Assembly: GCA_030372985.1 (NCBI GenBank)
Contig: JAUCQB010000076.1
Coordinates: forward strand, 62,001 to 126,000
DNA from: Phycisphaerae bacterium
Lineage (GTDB): Bacteria; Planctomycetota; Phycisphaerae; UBA1845; PWPN01
Length of the DNA: 64,000 nucleotides
Direction of reading: 5' to 3'
The notes beneath the pieces are model-generated. The model made no database searches. It saw only the letters and a list, made by a program, of their open reading frames with translations, and was not told where the DNA came from. Each line of letters begins with the position of its first letter. Position 1 is the stretch's first letter. The translations under genes were made by a program, and so were the position numbers. Below, piece by piece: positions 1 to 7,264 of this stretch.

Positions 1-813
1 TCTCATGTGATACTGCTGAGCCAGCGCCGTCCCGGCCGGCTGAAACGTCCAGCAGATGAACGCTGTGAATCCGCTCGTTTCATCCTGCAGTTCACGAACC
101 CGTTGCAGGTGCTCAATTCGCTCGGGAATGGTCTCGATATGCCCGAACATCATGGTGATGGTGGTACGCATGCCGAGCATGTGGGCCTGCCGCATCACCT
201 CGAGATACTCGTCCGTCCTCGTCTTGCCGCGACTGATGCGCTCGCGCACGCGGTCCACCAGGATCTCCGCCCCGCCGCCGGGAATCGTGTCCAGACCGGC
301 CTCGCGCAGCCTCAGCAGCACGTCGCGGACCGACATCTTGAAGACTCGCGAGAAGTAGAATATCTCCGGCGGACTGAAGGCGTGGATGTGAATCTTCGGG
401 AAGCTGCCTCGAATGAATCGCAGGAGCTCCAGGTACCAGTCAAAGCTCAACAGGTCCGGCGGAGCCAGCCCCCCTTGAAGAAGAATCTGAGTGCCGCCGA
501 TATCGACCAGCTCCTGTATCTTGCGGCCGATCTGGTCAAAGCTCAGAACATAACCCGCGGGCGAGCCCTCTGTGCCAACCTGACCTTGCGGCGGGGCCTT
601 GAAATTGCAGAACAGACACTGGGCCGTGCACCAGTTGGAGTAGTTGATGTTGCGATCGACGACATAGGTGCGATAGGGTTCCGGGTGCAGCCGGCAGGCC
701 TCGGCATAAGCTCGCCGTCCCAGTTCGTGGATCGACAGATCGGTGTACATCGCCAAGGCGTCGGCTTGGCTCAGGCGAGAAGAAGAGGCCTTGCTCACAC
801 CGGCCGAGGTCAT
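1..813 (-). CDS. mqnC: Cyclic dehypoxanthinyl futalosine synthase MqnC (3' end outside window)
   Basis: Radical SAM enzyme of the futalosine route to menaquinone, converting dehypoxanthine futalosine to its cyclic form. The first 271 codons are in the window. The cluster motif C62-x3-C66-x2-C69 (CTAQCLFC) binds the 4Fe-4S centre, preceded by the family-typical NINYSNW. Near the visible end, ICWTFQPAGTAL matches the conserved MqnC segment FICWTFQP better than MqnE. The ATG overlaps the stop of mqnA in ATGA, so the two are probably translationally coupled. MqnE is the main alternative, but the FQP motif and the mqnA neighbour favour MqnC. Confidence 0.85.
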   Translation of the reverse strand, partial: MTSAGVSKASSSRLSQADALAMYTDLSIHELGRRAYAEACRLHPEPYRTYVVDRNINYSNWCTAQCLFCNFKAPPQGQVGTEGSPAGYVLSFDQIGRKIQELVDIGGTQILLQGGLAPPDLLSFDWYLELLRFIRGSFPKIHIHAFSPPEIFYFSRVFKMSVRDVLLRLREAGLDTIPGGGAEILVDRVRERISRGKTRTDEYLEVMRQAHMLGMRTTITMMFGHIETIPERIEHLQRVRELQDETSGFTAFICWTFQPAGTALAQQYHMR

Positions 814-1601
814 GTGACCAGCGCTCCGGGCTGCGGGATCAGCCCTTCGGCCCTGGCCAATTCGAGGAACTTGTTCATGCCCGCCTCGGCGGCCGGGGTG
901 ATGGTGTATTTCATGAGCCGGGTCAGGTAATCCCTGGCCAGATCCACCGGCCAGCCCAGGGCCGGACCGTGCTCGACCGCCAGTTCCGCCGCCCGGGCCA
1001 CGCCCCGATCGCGGGCCTGACTCAGCAACTGAGCCAGACGTGATGTTTCGCGGTCAACCGGTGCCGCCCATGCCGCGAACACGAATGGCAAGCCTGTCCA
1101 GGCCCGCCAGGCGCCGCCCAAATCGACCCGGTACGGGAAGCTGCCAACCTCCGCCCCGACCACCTTGTCACCGATCAGCAGGACCGACTCGCATTGCTCC
1201 AGGCTGGTCCCGGGCTTAAGCGGGACCACTGCCAATGGCCGTCGGTGGAACCCTTTCCACACCAGCCGCGCCAGCATCACCGAGGTGTGGGAATGGGTAT
1301 CGACATAAAGAGTGGTCATGTCCGCCGGCGGCACTCGCGAGAACACCTGGACGGTGAGCGTATCGCCGTTGCTGCCGATGCCCGCGTCCGAGATGCGTTT
1401 CCACCGCCCGCCCGCCCGGCCGATATCGATAACCGGTACGAGAGCGGCGTCCACGCACCCGGCCTGCAGCATGCCGGCCAGCTCTGCCGGGACCGCAAGC
1501 TCCAGCCGGATGCCCCGCTCATTGGCCAACCCCTCGATCAGCGGCTTGGTGTTGAGGAAGGAGACGGCCCCGAGACGGTAGTCTGTCTGTTGTTGTTTCA
1601 T
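810..1601 (-). CDS. mqnA: Chorismate dehydratase MqnA
   Basis: Periplasmic-binding-protein-fold enzyme that dehydrates chorismate to 3-enolpyruvoyl-benzoate, first step of the futalosine menaquinone pathway; cytoplasmic. At 263 residues it has the usual length. The N-terminus YRLGAVSFLNTKPL is the family signature, followed by ELAVPAELAGMLQAG and DAALVPVIDI. It heads a two-gene unit with mqnC (ATGA overlap). The start has no Shine-Dalgarno sequence, and a TATAAT box lies only 9 nt upstream, so the message may be leaderless. Confidence 0.9.
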   Translation of the reverse strand: MKQQQTDYRLGAVSFLNTKPLIEGLANERGIRLELAVPAELAGMLQAGCVDAALVPVIDIGRAGGRWKRISDAGIGSNGDTLTVQVFSRVPPADMTTLYVDTHSHTSVMLARLVWKGFHRRPLAVVPLKPGTSLEQCESVLLIGDKVVGAEVGSFPYRVDLGGAWRAWTGLPFVFAAWAAPVDRETSRLAQLLSQARDRGVARAAELAVEHGPALGWPVDLARDYLTRLMKYTITPAAEAGMNKFLELARAEGLIPQPGALVT

Positions 1602-1610
1602 AGGCCAAGG

Positions 1611-1616
1611 ATTATA
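1611..1616 (-). promoter_or_regulatory. -10 box (TATAAT) immediately upstream of mqnA
   Basis: A perfect TATAAT on the minus strand ends 9 nt before the mqnA ATG. Usual -10 to start spacing would put transcription initiation about 3 nt before the ATG, giving a near-leaderless mRNA. No good -35 is visible 16-18 nt upstream, which lowers confidence. Confidence 0.4.
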
Positions 1617-1800
1617 CCGGCTCGGATCAGATCGGCATACTCCGGCCGAGAAGCGGCAGACGAGGCCACCCGGCGTCTGTGTGACACGGGCAACCTCCGA
1701 CCGAATGGGGGCGCGCCGCCAACCTGAAACAGGATCTGAGGCTGGCGGAACGATTTCGACCTGCTACACTGCCACCATCGCCGCAAGCCGGCGGGACAGG

Positions 1801-2394
1801 ATGGGCACGATGATTATTTCAGGCAGCATGCGATGCGGCATCCTTTTGGCGGGTCTGCTGGCCGGCCTGGCCGGGTGCTCGTCACAGTCAACGCGGATCC
1901 ACCTGACCACCTACGACGAGGCCGGCCGCGAGCAGCACCACTATGCCGATTTCAACCGAGTGGCGTTTCTGGTCAACCCGAGCGGGCTGCTTGAACTGGG
2001 CATGCGCGTCGAGCAGCCGAGCAAGCTGGACCCCACCCAGACGATCACCCAGCTGATCCACATCAAGGAGGTGTGGAAGCCGGTGCCGGGACGTACTGCC
2101 GTCGAGCGAACGCAAATCAATGTGCAGATCCGGTACGCGATTCTCACCCCACCCACGGGCGTACGTTATGACGGTGCCGGTTTTCTGTACGCCAAGTACA
2201 AAGAGGGCTCGACGACCATCAGCGGCGAGATCGAGTCCGGCCGGCTGGCCCCGAGCTACCGCATGGCGGATGCCGTGCTCCCCTTCGGCGTCGCCCGCAT
2301 CTCCGGGCCGTTCAGAGCGGTTCAGAACCCGGGCGAAGTCATCGAGATCGCCCGGCAGCTTGACCTCCTGTTCAGCAAACAAGCGGGGCGGTAG
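1801..2394 (+). CDS. Predicted lipoprotein of unknown function
   Basis: A 197-residue exported protein of no family I recognise. The N-terminus is a lipoprotein signal: a short basic region (MRCG), a hydrophobic stretch ILLAGLLAGLAG and the lipobox LAGC followed by SSQS. The mature part is a compact beta-rich domain with no obvious catalytic motif. ATGs at 1801, 1810 and 1828 are all compatible with the signal peptide; AGGA 8 nt before 1810 may mark the true start. The gene stands alone between the mqn unit and pyrE on the opposite strand. Confidence 0.65.
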   Translation: MGTMIISGSMRCGILLAGLLAGLAGCSSQSTRIHLTTYDEAGREQHHYADFNRVAFLVNPSGLLELGMRVEQPSKLDPTQTITQLIHIKEVWKPVPGRTAVERTQINVQIRYAILTPPTGVRYDGAGFLYAKYKEGSTTISGEIESGRLAPSYRMADAVLPFGVARISGPFRAVQNPGEVIEIARQLDLLFSKQAGR

Positions 2395-2476
2395 CTCCGA
2401 TGAGCGCTGACCCCCATTTCACCCTGTTCAGAGGATGGTGCGCAAATCGCCTTCAGGACCAGATGAATCGTCGCTT

Positions 2477-2499
2477 CCCCACCTTGAAGCAAGGTGGGG
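2477..2499. repeat. Perfect 9-bp hairpin in intergenic region
   Basis: CCCCACCTT / AAGGTGGGG with a 5-nt GAAGC loop. There is no T-run on either side, so it is more likely part of the adjacent dispersed palindromic repeat than a terminator. Confidence 0.5.
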
Positions 2500-2516
2500 T
2501 ACCCGCGCAATCGTGA

Positions 2517-2560
2517 AACCAGCTTCAAGAAGAACCCGGGCCACCCGACCCACCCGAGCC
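2517..2560 (-). repeat. REP-like dispersed palindromic element, degenerate copy
   Basis: On the minus strand this reads GGGTGGCCCGGGTTC, TTCTT loop, then GAAGCTGGTT. It matches the head and loop of copies near 26739 and 37891, with a partly broken right arm. The downstream CACGATTGCGCGGGTACC also resembles the tail of the 26739 copy. Confidence 0.55.
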
Positions 2561-2607
2561 AAAAGCTAACAGCCAAGAGCTAATAGCTTTCTAAGACTTC
2601 TTTCTGA

Positions 2608-2634
2608 CTGCTGAACGCTGACCGCTGACAGCTC
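2608..2634. repeat. CTGAACGCTGACCGCTGACAGC-type dispersed repeat
   Basis: A short simple-pattern repeat containing GCTGACCGCTGA, also present at 26904-26940 next to another REP-like copy. It lies directly after the pyrE stop. Function unknown. Confidence 0.45.
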
Positions 2635-2636
2635 CC

Positions 2637-3161
2637 TCACTCATCAATCCCCAGATCCGTCTTGGTCATCAGGGCGCCGAAAGTAAAACCGGCGCCCTCG
2701 ATGTTCTCACGGGCGCCCTCCTGGCGGTCGATCACCGCGACGATCTTCTCGACGGTCGCGCCGGCCTCGGCGATGGTCTTGGCCGCTTCGAGCACCTGGC
2801 CGCCGGTGGTGGCCACGTCTTCTACCAGAAGGATACGGTCACCCTTCTCGATCTTGCCTTCGTACATCTTCTTGGTGCCGTAGTCCTTCTTGGCATTGCG
2901 GACGATCACGAACGGCAGGCCGCAGGCCATCGAGGTGGACGCGGCCAGGGCGACCCCGCCGAGTTCGGCCCCGGCGATTCGCGTCGTTTGAGGGCCGATA
3001 TGCCTGGCGAATCGCTCGCCCAGTTCGCGAAGGATCTTCGGCTCGGCCTCGAACAGGTACTTGTCGAGGTAATACTTGCTCTTGCGACCCGAGCGGAGCG
3101 TGAAATCGCCCCTCAGCAAAGCCGCCGCCGCCACCGCGTCAAAAAGTTCCCGGTCGGTCAT
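2637..3161 (-). CDS. pyrE: Orotate phosphoribosyltransferase
   Basis: Transfers orotate to PRPP to give orotidine monophosphate in de novo pyrimidine synthesis. The protein of 174 residues has FTLRSGRKSKYYLDK (substrate-binding N-terminus), GAELGGVALA and the PRPP loop ILLVEDVATTGGQ, the type I phosphoribosyltransferase signature. Of the possible starts, the ATG at 3161 (MTDREL) is preferred because GGAG lies 9 nt upstream; the ATG at 3170 has GGAG directly abutting it. It stands alone, not in a pyr operon. Confidence 0.9.
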   Translation of the reverse strand: MTDRELFDAVAAAALLRGDFTLRSGRKSKYYLDKYLFEAEPKILRELGERFARHIGPQTTRIAGAELGGVALAASTSMACGLPFVIVRNAKKDYGTKKMYEGKIEKGDRILLVEDVATTGGQVLEAAKTIAEAGATVEKIVAVIDRQEGARENIEGAGFTFGALMTKTDLGIDE

Positions 3162-3313
3162 GCTCGTCATCTCCGTAACAGAAGGTCGGACCGGGATCAT
3201 ACCACGAAGTACCGAGACGCAAAACAAGCCGCGCCGGCCGATCCGGATTGCGATGATGGATGCTGCTCGGCCGCAACTGAAGCGAGAGACCCCGCCGCGC
3301 GCCCCGCAATCGC

Positions 3314-4687
3314 CTATTGGGCAACGTTGGAGGACGGCGGCACAGGTTCACCGCCGACTTCGAGCACAATGCGCCGATAGGCGGTGAGCGGCGGCTTGCC
3401 GGTGTCGGTGATCTCCAGAATGACGTGAATCGTTCGCCCGGAGGCCTCCGGGGGCAGAGTGACAACGGCCTGCGGCTCGCCGGCTCCGGCGATGGTCGGC
3501 TCGACCTGGCAGGTGCCGGCCTCGCGGTAGATCCACCAGCGGTATCGAAGCTGATCGCCGTCGGGATCAAAGGAGCCCTCTGCACTCAGTTGCACCTTTC
3601 CGCCCGGTGTGGCCGGGATGCGTAGCACGCGGAGACCCGTGTCTCCGTTGCAGCGGGCCACCGGCTCATGGTTTGCCTCACCGAATGGCAACATGCACCA
3701 GTCCATGCGCGCCGCGAAGGCGTTCTGATAAGCCGGCCGCCATCGATGGATCGTGTAGAGCAGATCGGGCCGGCCGTTGAGCAGATCCTGGGCGGGAACA
3801 TACTCATGGCCGCGGCCGCTGCCGACGAATCGGCCGCCCCAGTTGCCGTGCTCAGGTTGCTCAGGATCGCTCAGGCCATTCGGCAGCAGGTAAAGGAACG
3901 ACGGCGTGTCGCCCTCCTTGACGCCGGCTTTCTTGTGCGCGTCGGCGGGGTAGACGCGTTTGAGCGGCCCGCGAATGTGGCGCTCCATCCATTCCGGCGA
4001 GACGAGCGTCTGATCACCTTCCGCGTAGAACCCCTGATAGATCCGTTCCGAGAAGATCCAGAAAACGTCCGGGTGATGCTGCTTGACCCACCTGGCGGTT
4101 TTGTCCTGATCGGCAACGGAGTGAACGCGGATCTTCTTCTTGAAGGCCGCGAGCTGCGCTGCTGAGCGAGTGGTTTGGACTTTCCAGATGGCCTGGGCCA
4201 GTTCACGCGGGCCGCCCCAGATCGCAAACCAGACCGGGCGCTCGTCCGGGTCGTCGACAACCCCGATGATCCAATCCGAGGCCTCAGAGTCCATGCCGGG
4301 GGCGACCTTGTGCGGGTCGCCGTTATGACCATCCTTGACCAGACTGAGCAACTGTTGCTCAGAAGGGTAATCTCGCCGGTGGCTCCGGAGGTTGGGCAGA
4401 ACTTCGCCGTAGGCTTCTATCGCCTCACGGATCAAGTCGGGTCGCGTCTTCTTGTCATGCCCCCAACCGAAGCCTGTGCAGAGCCCTTCGACCTTGAAGT
4501 CGCAGGCGTGGAGCAGAAATCGGACGAGCGACTGGCGATCGTCGGGATCACCGCCGATGTCGGTCATGACCACGATACGGGCCTTTGATTGATCGGGAAC
4601 CGACAGCGGCGAGGCAGACTCGGCCCCGACCGACGACGTCGACATCGCGATCAGGATCACGACACGGACAAGACGACAAGCGGTCAT
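3314..4687 (-). CDS. Exported DUF1593 nucleoside-hydrolase-like protein
   Basis: A 457-residue secreted protein. Residues 1-22 form a signal peptide. Residues 37-330 resemble the DUF1593 family, which has the inosine-uridine nucleoside hydrolase fold. VVMTDIGGDPDDRQSL at about 39-54 corresponds to the Asp-rich metal-binding motif of that fold. The C-terminal 110 residues form an Ig/PKD-like beta domain (SFDPDGDQLRYRWW) often found with DUF1593. AGGAGAGG sits before the ATG at 4687. The exact substrate is unknown, probably a sugar linkage. It is first of four minus-strand genes for exported carbohydrate-related proteins. Confidence 0.75.
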   Translation of the reverse strand: MTACRLVRVVILIAMSTSSVGAESASPLSVPDQSKARIVVMTDIGGDPDDRQSLVRFLLHACDFKVEGLCTGFGWGHDKKTRPDLIREAIEAYGEVLPNLRSHRRDYPSEQQLLSLVKDGHNGDPHKVAPGMDSEASDWIIGVVDDPDERPVWFAIWGGPRELAQAIWKVQTTRSAAQLAAFKKKIRVHSVADQDKTARWVKQHHPDVFWIFSERIYQGFYAEGDQTLVSPEWMERHIRGPLKRVYPADAHKKAGVKEGDTPSFLYLLPNGLSDPEQPEHGNWGGRFVGSGRGHEYVPAQDLLNGRPDLLYTIHRWRPAYQNAFAARMDWCMLPFGEANHEPVARCNGDTGLRVLRIPATPGGKVQLSAEGSFDPDGDQLRYRWWIYREAGTCQVEPTIAGAGEPQAVVTLPPEASGRTIHVILEITDTGKPPLTAYRRIVLEVGGEPVPPSSNVAQ

Positions 4688-4754
4688 GATACCTCTCCTT
4701 CGCCTCTCACCCGTGCTCCTTGTTCGCGAGACTCGTCCTGCTCTTTCTGCGTAT

Positions 4755-7091
4755 TCACGGAGACTGTCGCGGTCCGAACAGCGACTCGATCGCCTCGACC
4801 GTCCGATCGACCAGCATCTGCCCGCCCTCGGGACCGACCCTGGTGCTGTGAACCACAGCGCTGTAGCCGCCGCCGCGAACGGCCCGCTCGGTCGGAAGAT
4901 AGCCTCCGCCACCGGCCAACTGGATGACGAAGGTCTGGAGCGCCTGGCTGCGGGCCTTCATCTGGACGCCGTAATCGGTGAACAACTCAAACGGATTCGT
5001 GCAGATCACCGCATCGCCGATTCGCAGCACGTGCAATTCCACCTCGTACACCGGCTTCGGATCGTTCTTCTGGGCCTCAAACCGTTGAACGGTCCGTTCG
5101 TGCCACCTCATCCGTGTGTGCAAGCGGTCGGTTGCCTTCGGATCCTTGGCGATTTCGTCGGCGGCCTGCCGCGCGGCGGCCTTTGCTTCGGCATACTCTG
5201 CCTCGGTGACCAGACGCATGGGAAGGTGAACGGTTTCAACCCTGTGGATCAGCGGCACGCCGGCATGCCGATCGTGCTTCACCGCCTCGTAGGCCTCGTC
5301 GACCGCCCGCGTGATGCGCCGGGCCAACTCCGCCGTTTGATCCAGCCCGCGCAATCGCAGCATCCGCTCCTCCGCCGCCTTGCGGTGTATGGGCCTGGGC
5401 GACTGGTCGCCGGCGGCCCCCGGCCAGCCGAGGATACACACCTCCGAACCGTATCGCTTGTGCAGCGATTCACGCACCGGGTGCCAGAAGTCGGCGTTGA
5501 TCGTGGTTCGACTTTCAACCACCTGCGACGGACAGGACACGTTGACCCCGATGCTGATGAGCTTGCCATCGGCGTCCCAGAAGAACAGCGTGCCGACGTC
5601 GTGGTCCTCGTAGCCCTCGATGCCGCGAAACGTCGGCACATCGGTCTTTCCGTACATTACGGCCGACCCGTCAGCGTAAACCGCGCGCCGGTTGTAGGCC
5701 ACCACGGCATGCCCGAGCCCCCAGGTCACGCTGCCCGGCTTGCGGTTCGTCCATGCTCGCTGGATCACCTCGGCAATTCGCTCGACGAGAAAGGCTCGAC
5801 ACGTTTCGACCGGCGTGACGCCTTCCTTCGGAAGCTCGTATCCGCCTGTCTCCATGACAGGTGCCGTGTGAGTATGGGTTCCGTTCACAATGATCTTGTT
5901 CGTATGCAGTTCCGGCAGTCGTTTCCGTACCTCCTCGCGTACCGAATGCAGCACGATATCCGGGATGGAGATCAGGTCGCAGGAAACCATGACCGCCGTG
6001 TCGAGCGACTTCCCGCTCTCGCGTGCTTCCAAGGCCACAGCGTTGGCGGTCAGTGGCGTTTCGACCTCACGGGTGATTCGCAGATTGAACTGGCCCTGTA
6101 AAGCCACTGGACCTGCGGGGGTAATGTCCACGCTGGCCGCGCCGATGAACAGCGCGGGTTTCATTGAGGGCGCTTCGCCGGTCGTGGCCGGCTCGGCACG
6201 GAACTGCCGCCGGATGACCTGATACTTGGCTGCCTGTTTGACCGGATCCTGGTGACAATAGACGAGGACGCCGTCAGCACATGCCGTCGCGGCGGCGATC
6301 ACCTGATCGACGTATTCCGGCGTAGAGTCCCCCAACCGGCTGTGCCGCGTGGCATAGACATCCACAATGATGGGCACGCTCGAGCCCATCAATTCTCGCA
6401 GGCGGGCGACTTCCGCTTCGACCCGATCGGCATTGGTGAGATTGGCGCCGCCCGATTCATGCCGGTAGGGAAACAGCAGGCCGTCGACCAGCCCGGCATA
6501 ATCGCGGGCAAAGGCGGGCGTGACGGCGCTGAAGTAGCTGCACGGCACGAAGGCCAGTTGCGGATGGATCTGGCGGGTGGATGCACGGATGGCTTTGATC
6601 CGCGAGGGCGTGAACACGCGAAGATTGTGAGTGAAATCGTCGATGCTCCAGGCGACCAGGTGCGGATGTTCGCGGCTCAGCCGGGCAATCTCGACTGCCC
6701 AGCGTTCGTAATCCAGCCGATACGGTTCGGAGAATCGTTGGGTGTGCGGGGGCGACTCCGAGGGGGGCACCAGTGTCACCCAAACCTTGAGTCCGGTCTT
6801 ACCCGCGCGAGGCAGGAATGCCTGCAAGTCCTCCCAGTCCGTCTCGGCGTGCCAGATCAGCCAGTGATAGGTGTTGGCCTGCAGATCGGCGAGCTCCGAC
6901 AGCAGCCGGTCCACGTCCACCCGCCCGTTCGGCAGGCGCGGAGCGGCGTCGTAGGTCCCCCGGCAGCCGATGATGGCTCGCACGGCCGGGGCGTGTTCGT
7001 CGGCGGAAGCCGAGGATGAGAATGGAGCACCGGCACACAACAAGGCCGGCCATAAGACGCCCGCGACGACAGCCCAAAGTTCGTTTTTCAT
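4755..7091 (-). CDS. Exported fusion: TIM-barrel-like domain plus neutral ceramidase-like domain
   Basis: A 778-residue protein with a signal peptide (about 1-30, ending SSSASA). Residues 38-300 look like a glycoside-hydrolase-type barrel of unknown family (AWSIDDF at about 147-153 may be the catalytic strand). Residues 311-778 match the neutral/alkaline ceramidase family: GAASVDITPAGP at 318-329, the metal-binding NGTHTHTAP at 403-411, and GGGGYLPTERA near the end. That family cleaves N-acyl bonds of ceramides, but many bacterial members have unknown substrates. The ATG at 7091 has GGGAG upstream and gives a clean signal peptide. Confidence 0.75.
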   Translation of the reverse strand: MKNELWAVVAGVLWPALLCAGAPFSSSASADEHAPAVRAIIGCRGTYDAAPRLPNGRVDVDRLLSELADLQANTYHWLIWHAETDWEDLQAFLPRAGKTGLKVWVTLVPPSESPPHTQRFSEPYRLDYERWAVEIARLSREHPHLVAWSIDDFTHNLRVFTPSRIKAIRASTRQIHPQLAFVPCSYFSAVTPAFARDYAGLVDGLLFPYRHESGGANLTNADRVEAEVARLRELMGSSVPIIVDVYATRHSRLGDSTPEYVDQVIAAATACADGVLVYCHQDPVKQAAKYQVIRRQFRAEPATTGEAPSMKPALFIGAASVDITPAGPVALQGQFNLRITREVETPLTANAVALEARESGKSLDTAVMVSCDLISIPDIVLHSVREEVRKRLPELHTNKIIVNGTHTHTAPVMETGGYELPKEGVTPVETCRAFLVERIAEVIQRAWTNRKPGSVTWGLGHAVVAYNRRAVYADGSAVMYGKTDVPTFRGIEGYEDHDVGTLFFWDADGKLISIGVNVSCPSQVVESRTTINADFWHPVRESLHKRYGSEVCILGWPGAAGDQSPRPIHRKAAEERMLRLRGLDQTAELARRITRAVDEAYEAVKHDRHAGVPLIHRVETVHLPMRLVTEAEYAEAKAAARQAADEIAKDPKATDRLHTRMRWHERTVQRFEAQKNDPKPVYEVELHVLRIGDAVICTNPFELFTDYGVQMKARSQALQTFVIQLAGGGGYLPTERAVRGGGYSAVVHSTRVGPEGGQMLVDRTVEAIESLFGPRQSP

Positions 7092-7264
7092 AGTCGAGAT
7101 CTCCCGGATCATCTTCTCCGACTCCGGCGACGCCGGCAAGCGTTGCAGGGTGATTGTACGCCGCCCCTTCGTAGGACAATTGAGACACTCCCCTCGCCAC
7201 GGCCGGCGATGCGATCGGCACCTTCGGCCGTCGCCTGGGCTGCCTCGTTGAGGTCGGCAATCCG

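Noticed and set aside
7-930. Plus-strand open frame of about 300 codons opposite mqnC and mqnA
   Set aside because: It is the shadow of two recognisable minus-strand enzymes and shows no domain of its own.
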